From positions 1 to 7,285 of the forward strand of contig JAGAFQ010000034.1 of the NCBI GenBank assembly GCA_017612495.1: a stretch of 7,285 bases of DNA. Direction: 5' to 3'. The translations under genes were made by a program, and so were the position numbers. This DNA comes from Clostridia bacterium. GTDB lineage: Bacteria; Bacillota; Clostridia; Oscillospirales; CAG-272. Shown here one piece after another: positions 6,221 through 7,285 of this stretch. Every line of letters begins with the position of its first letter. The first letter of the stretch is position 1. Below the pieces are notes generated by a model. The model was not told the origin of the DNA and made no database searches. It worked only from the letters and a program-made list of their open reading frames with translations.

Positions 6221-7106
6221 TTATACGTCTATATTGATAAGTTCATATTCACACGTTCCGATGCCGATCTCTTCGGCTGCTTCGATCGTGTGTATGCCTG
6301 AGTGCGAGTTGACTCTCTGCATAAAGTGTTCCTTGCCCGGATCGTCGGAATTTATGATAAGATCCATACACGCTCTGTCAAGCGCGACGGGGTCAAGAGA
6401 AGATAAAATTCCGATATCTTTCATACACGGCTCCTCGGCATTTTAGCAGCAGTCGCAGTCAACGGAAAGATTGCACATAACGTTTATGAACGCAATGCGG
6501 CCTTTGAAATGATCGCAAACGCTAAACGCCGCATCCGCCATAGCCTCGCAAAACACCTCGTCGGGCGCCGTGTTCTTCCACACGATACTTTTGGTCGTCG
6601 ACCTTGCCGCCGGAGTGTATCAGGCATTTTCCGCTGCTTGAAGCGCATCCTATCGAAAGTTGTTTGAGCGCTCCGCAGTAGCCGCCGCAGGGGTGTCCCT
6701 TAAAATGAGAAAGAACGAGCATGGAATCGTAATTTTCTATGTTCTTGCCGAGCACGTTTATATTGAGTATTTTTCCTCCCGGAATGTTCCAAACGGTCTA
6801 TTCTTCGGCATCCATTATATCGACATTGAAATATTCCGTCCAGCCGTGTTTTTCGATGAGCTTTTTGTGCTTCTCGGTCTCGTTGCGCGCACCTGAATAC
6901 GCGGTGTTGCACTCAACTACCGTTCCGCCGACAAAGTCGATTATGGGCTTCATAAACTCGGGACGCAGAAAATTCTTGTTTCCATCCTCGCCGGAATGTA
7001 CCTTTATCGCTTTCTTGCCCGAAAGTGTAATGCCGAGCGCATCATACATTTTTATCATCGCTTCGGGGGTTATTTTGCTTGTGAAATATACTTTTGCTTT
7101 TTCCAT
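6221..7106 (-). pseudogene. DUF362-family protein, disrupted by two stops and a frameshift
   Basis: Read through its lesions, this is a near full-length DUF362 protein of about 294 residues. It starts MEKAKVYFTSKITPEAM at the ATG at 7106 (AAGGAG at 7117-7112, 5-base spacer). Family blocks appear in order: AIKVHSGEDGNKNFLRP, GGTVVECNTAYSGAR, NVDIMDAEE, MLVLSHFKGHPCGGYCGALK, SIGCASSSGKCLIHS, FINVMCNLSVDCDCC, and CMKDIGILSSLDPVALD, ending in INIDV. An in-frame TAG (6800-6798) follows DIMDAEE, and the same frame then continues with TVWNIPGGKI. Around 6600-6589 the frame shifts by one extra base; the new frame gives KSIVWKNTAPDEVF. A TAA (6445-6443) then interrupts CDCC-NAEEPCMKDIG. This short DUF362 type is often called an iron-sulfur protein, but I see no ferredoxin CxxCxxC motif. 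Three separate lesions argue for decay rather than one sequencing error. The promoter, ribosome binding site and downstream tldD are intact. Confidence 0.88.
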
Positions 7107-7167
7107 AATTACTCCTTTGGCATTAAAAAATATGTATTTACAAACAGAGTAAAATCTTTCCTCTTCG

Positions 7168-7196
7168 ATTATAGCACGATTTCGCAAAACGGTAAA
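7168..7196 (-). promoter_or_regulatory. Sigma-A promoter of the DUF362-pseudogene/tldD/tldE operon
   Basis: On the minus strand TTTACC (7196-7191, 4 of 6 to the -35 consensus) is followed after 17 bases by TATAAT (7173-7168, 6 of 6). TG one base before the -10 (TGCTATAAT) makes an extended -10, which compensates for the weaker -35. The predicted start is near 7161, with a leader of about 54 bases before the ATG at 7106. It lies just downstream of the terminator of the previous gene and is the only clear promoter I see for the genes through nrdG. Confidence 0.85.
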
Positions 7197-7205
7197 GGAC
7201 TTTAC
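7192..7205. promoter_or_regulatory. Inverted repeat overlapping the operon -35, possible operator
   Basis: The sequence gtaaaggactttac has perfect 6-base arms (gtaaag and ctttac) around a 2-base centre. It covers five of the six -35 bases of the operon promoter and reaches to within one base of the terminator T-tract. The position suits a repressor site. I do not recognise the motif as that of a named regulator. Confidence 0.4.
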
Positions 7206-7236
7206 AAAAAAAGCAAGCCTTGCGGCTTGCTTTTTT
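7206..7236 (-). terminator. Intrinsic terminator of the upstream gene
   Basis: A perfect 13-bp stem pairs 7236-7224 with 7219-7207. On the minus strand the loop is GCAA, a stable GNRA tetraloop, and the stem core is GCAAGCC/GGCTTGC. The transcript ends in a run of seven U. It begins one base after the TAA at 7240-7238. The plus strand also carries six T at the end of the stem, so it could act in both directions, although no plus-strand gene is seen. Confidence 0.94.
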
Positions 7237-7237
7237 A

Positions 7238-7285
7238 TTAAAAGAATACTTCTCTTGCCTTTTCTTTGATCTCTTCGGCGGCGGC
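7238..7285 (-). CDS. C-terminal 15 residues of an unidentified protein
   Basis: The frame entering from the right edge reads AAAEEIKEKAREVFF and ends in TAA (7240-7238). The tail is charged and helix-prone, and a strong terminator follows at once, which supports a real gene end. Fifteen residues are too few to name the product. Confidence 0.65.
   Translation of the reverse strand, partial: AAAEEIKEKAREVFF

Noticed and set aside
6522..6755. A separate small gene of about 77 codons, and another at 6221-6424
   Set aside because: Their translations are the middle and end of one DUF362 protein, joined once the TAG, frameshift and TAA are read through, so they are fragments of the pseudogene rather than independent genes.
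6798..6800. In-frame TAG in the DUF362 gene as a recoded (pyrrolysine-like) codon
   Set aside because: The same gene also has a frameshift and an in-frame TAA, which recoding of TAG would not explain. Pseudogene decay accounts for all three.

Overview
All genes in this window lie on the minus strand, so transcription runs from base 7285 toward base 1. The content suggests an obligately or facultatively anaerobic low-to-mid GC Gram-positive bacterium, probably a member of the Clostridia. The reasons are an oxygen-sensitive class III ribonucleotide reductase (NrdD/NrdG), NrdR operator boxes, strong AGGAGG-type ribosome binding sites, near-consensus sigma-A promoters, and a DUF2156-type protein common in Bacillota. 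This is inference from gene content; no taxonomic search was possible.

Layout in the direction of transcription. 7285-7238 is the last 15 codons of an unidentified gene, followed at once by a strong intrinsic terminator (7236-7206). A sigma-A promoter (7196-7168) then begins an apparent operon with short gaps: a DUF362-family gene that is now a pseudogene (7106-6221, one nonsense codon, one frameshift, a second nonsense codon), tldD (6210-4774), tldE/pmbA (4759-3470), a two-domain DUF2156 plus GNAT acyltransferase (3444-2056), and nrdG (2012-1326). The gaps are 10, 14, 25 and 43 bases. A 114-base gap follows, with a second, fully consensus sigma-A promoter that carries two NrdR boxes. It drives nrdD (1211 to the left edge, C-terminus cut off by the window).

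How the genes work together. NrdD makes deoxyribonucleotides without oxygen and NrdG installs its glycyl radical, so the two are functional partners. Here nrdG lies upstream of nrdD, and the only NrdR boxes I see sit between them, so nrdD can be repressed separately from nrdG. TldD and TldE are expected to form a heterodimeric metalloprotease acting on small unfolded peptides; TldD has the HExxxH motif and the C-terminal cysteine ligand, and TldE lacks the motif as usual. No peptide substrate gene is visible. The acyltransferase fusion has no assigned substrate.

I did not find a clearly new system. The points most worth a second look are the tandem NrdR boxes on a perfect promoter, the decayed DUF362 gene inside an otherwise intact operon, the DUF2156-GNAT fusion, a 15-bp in-frame tandem duplication across the nrdG stop codon, and an inverted repeat overlapping the -35 of the tld operon promoter.
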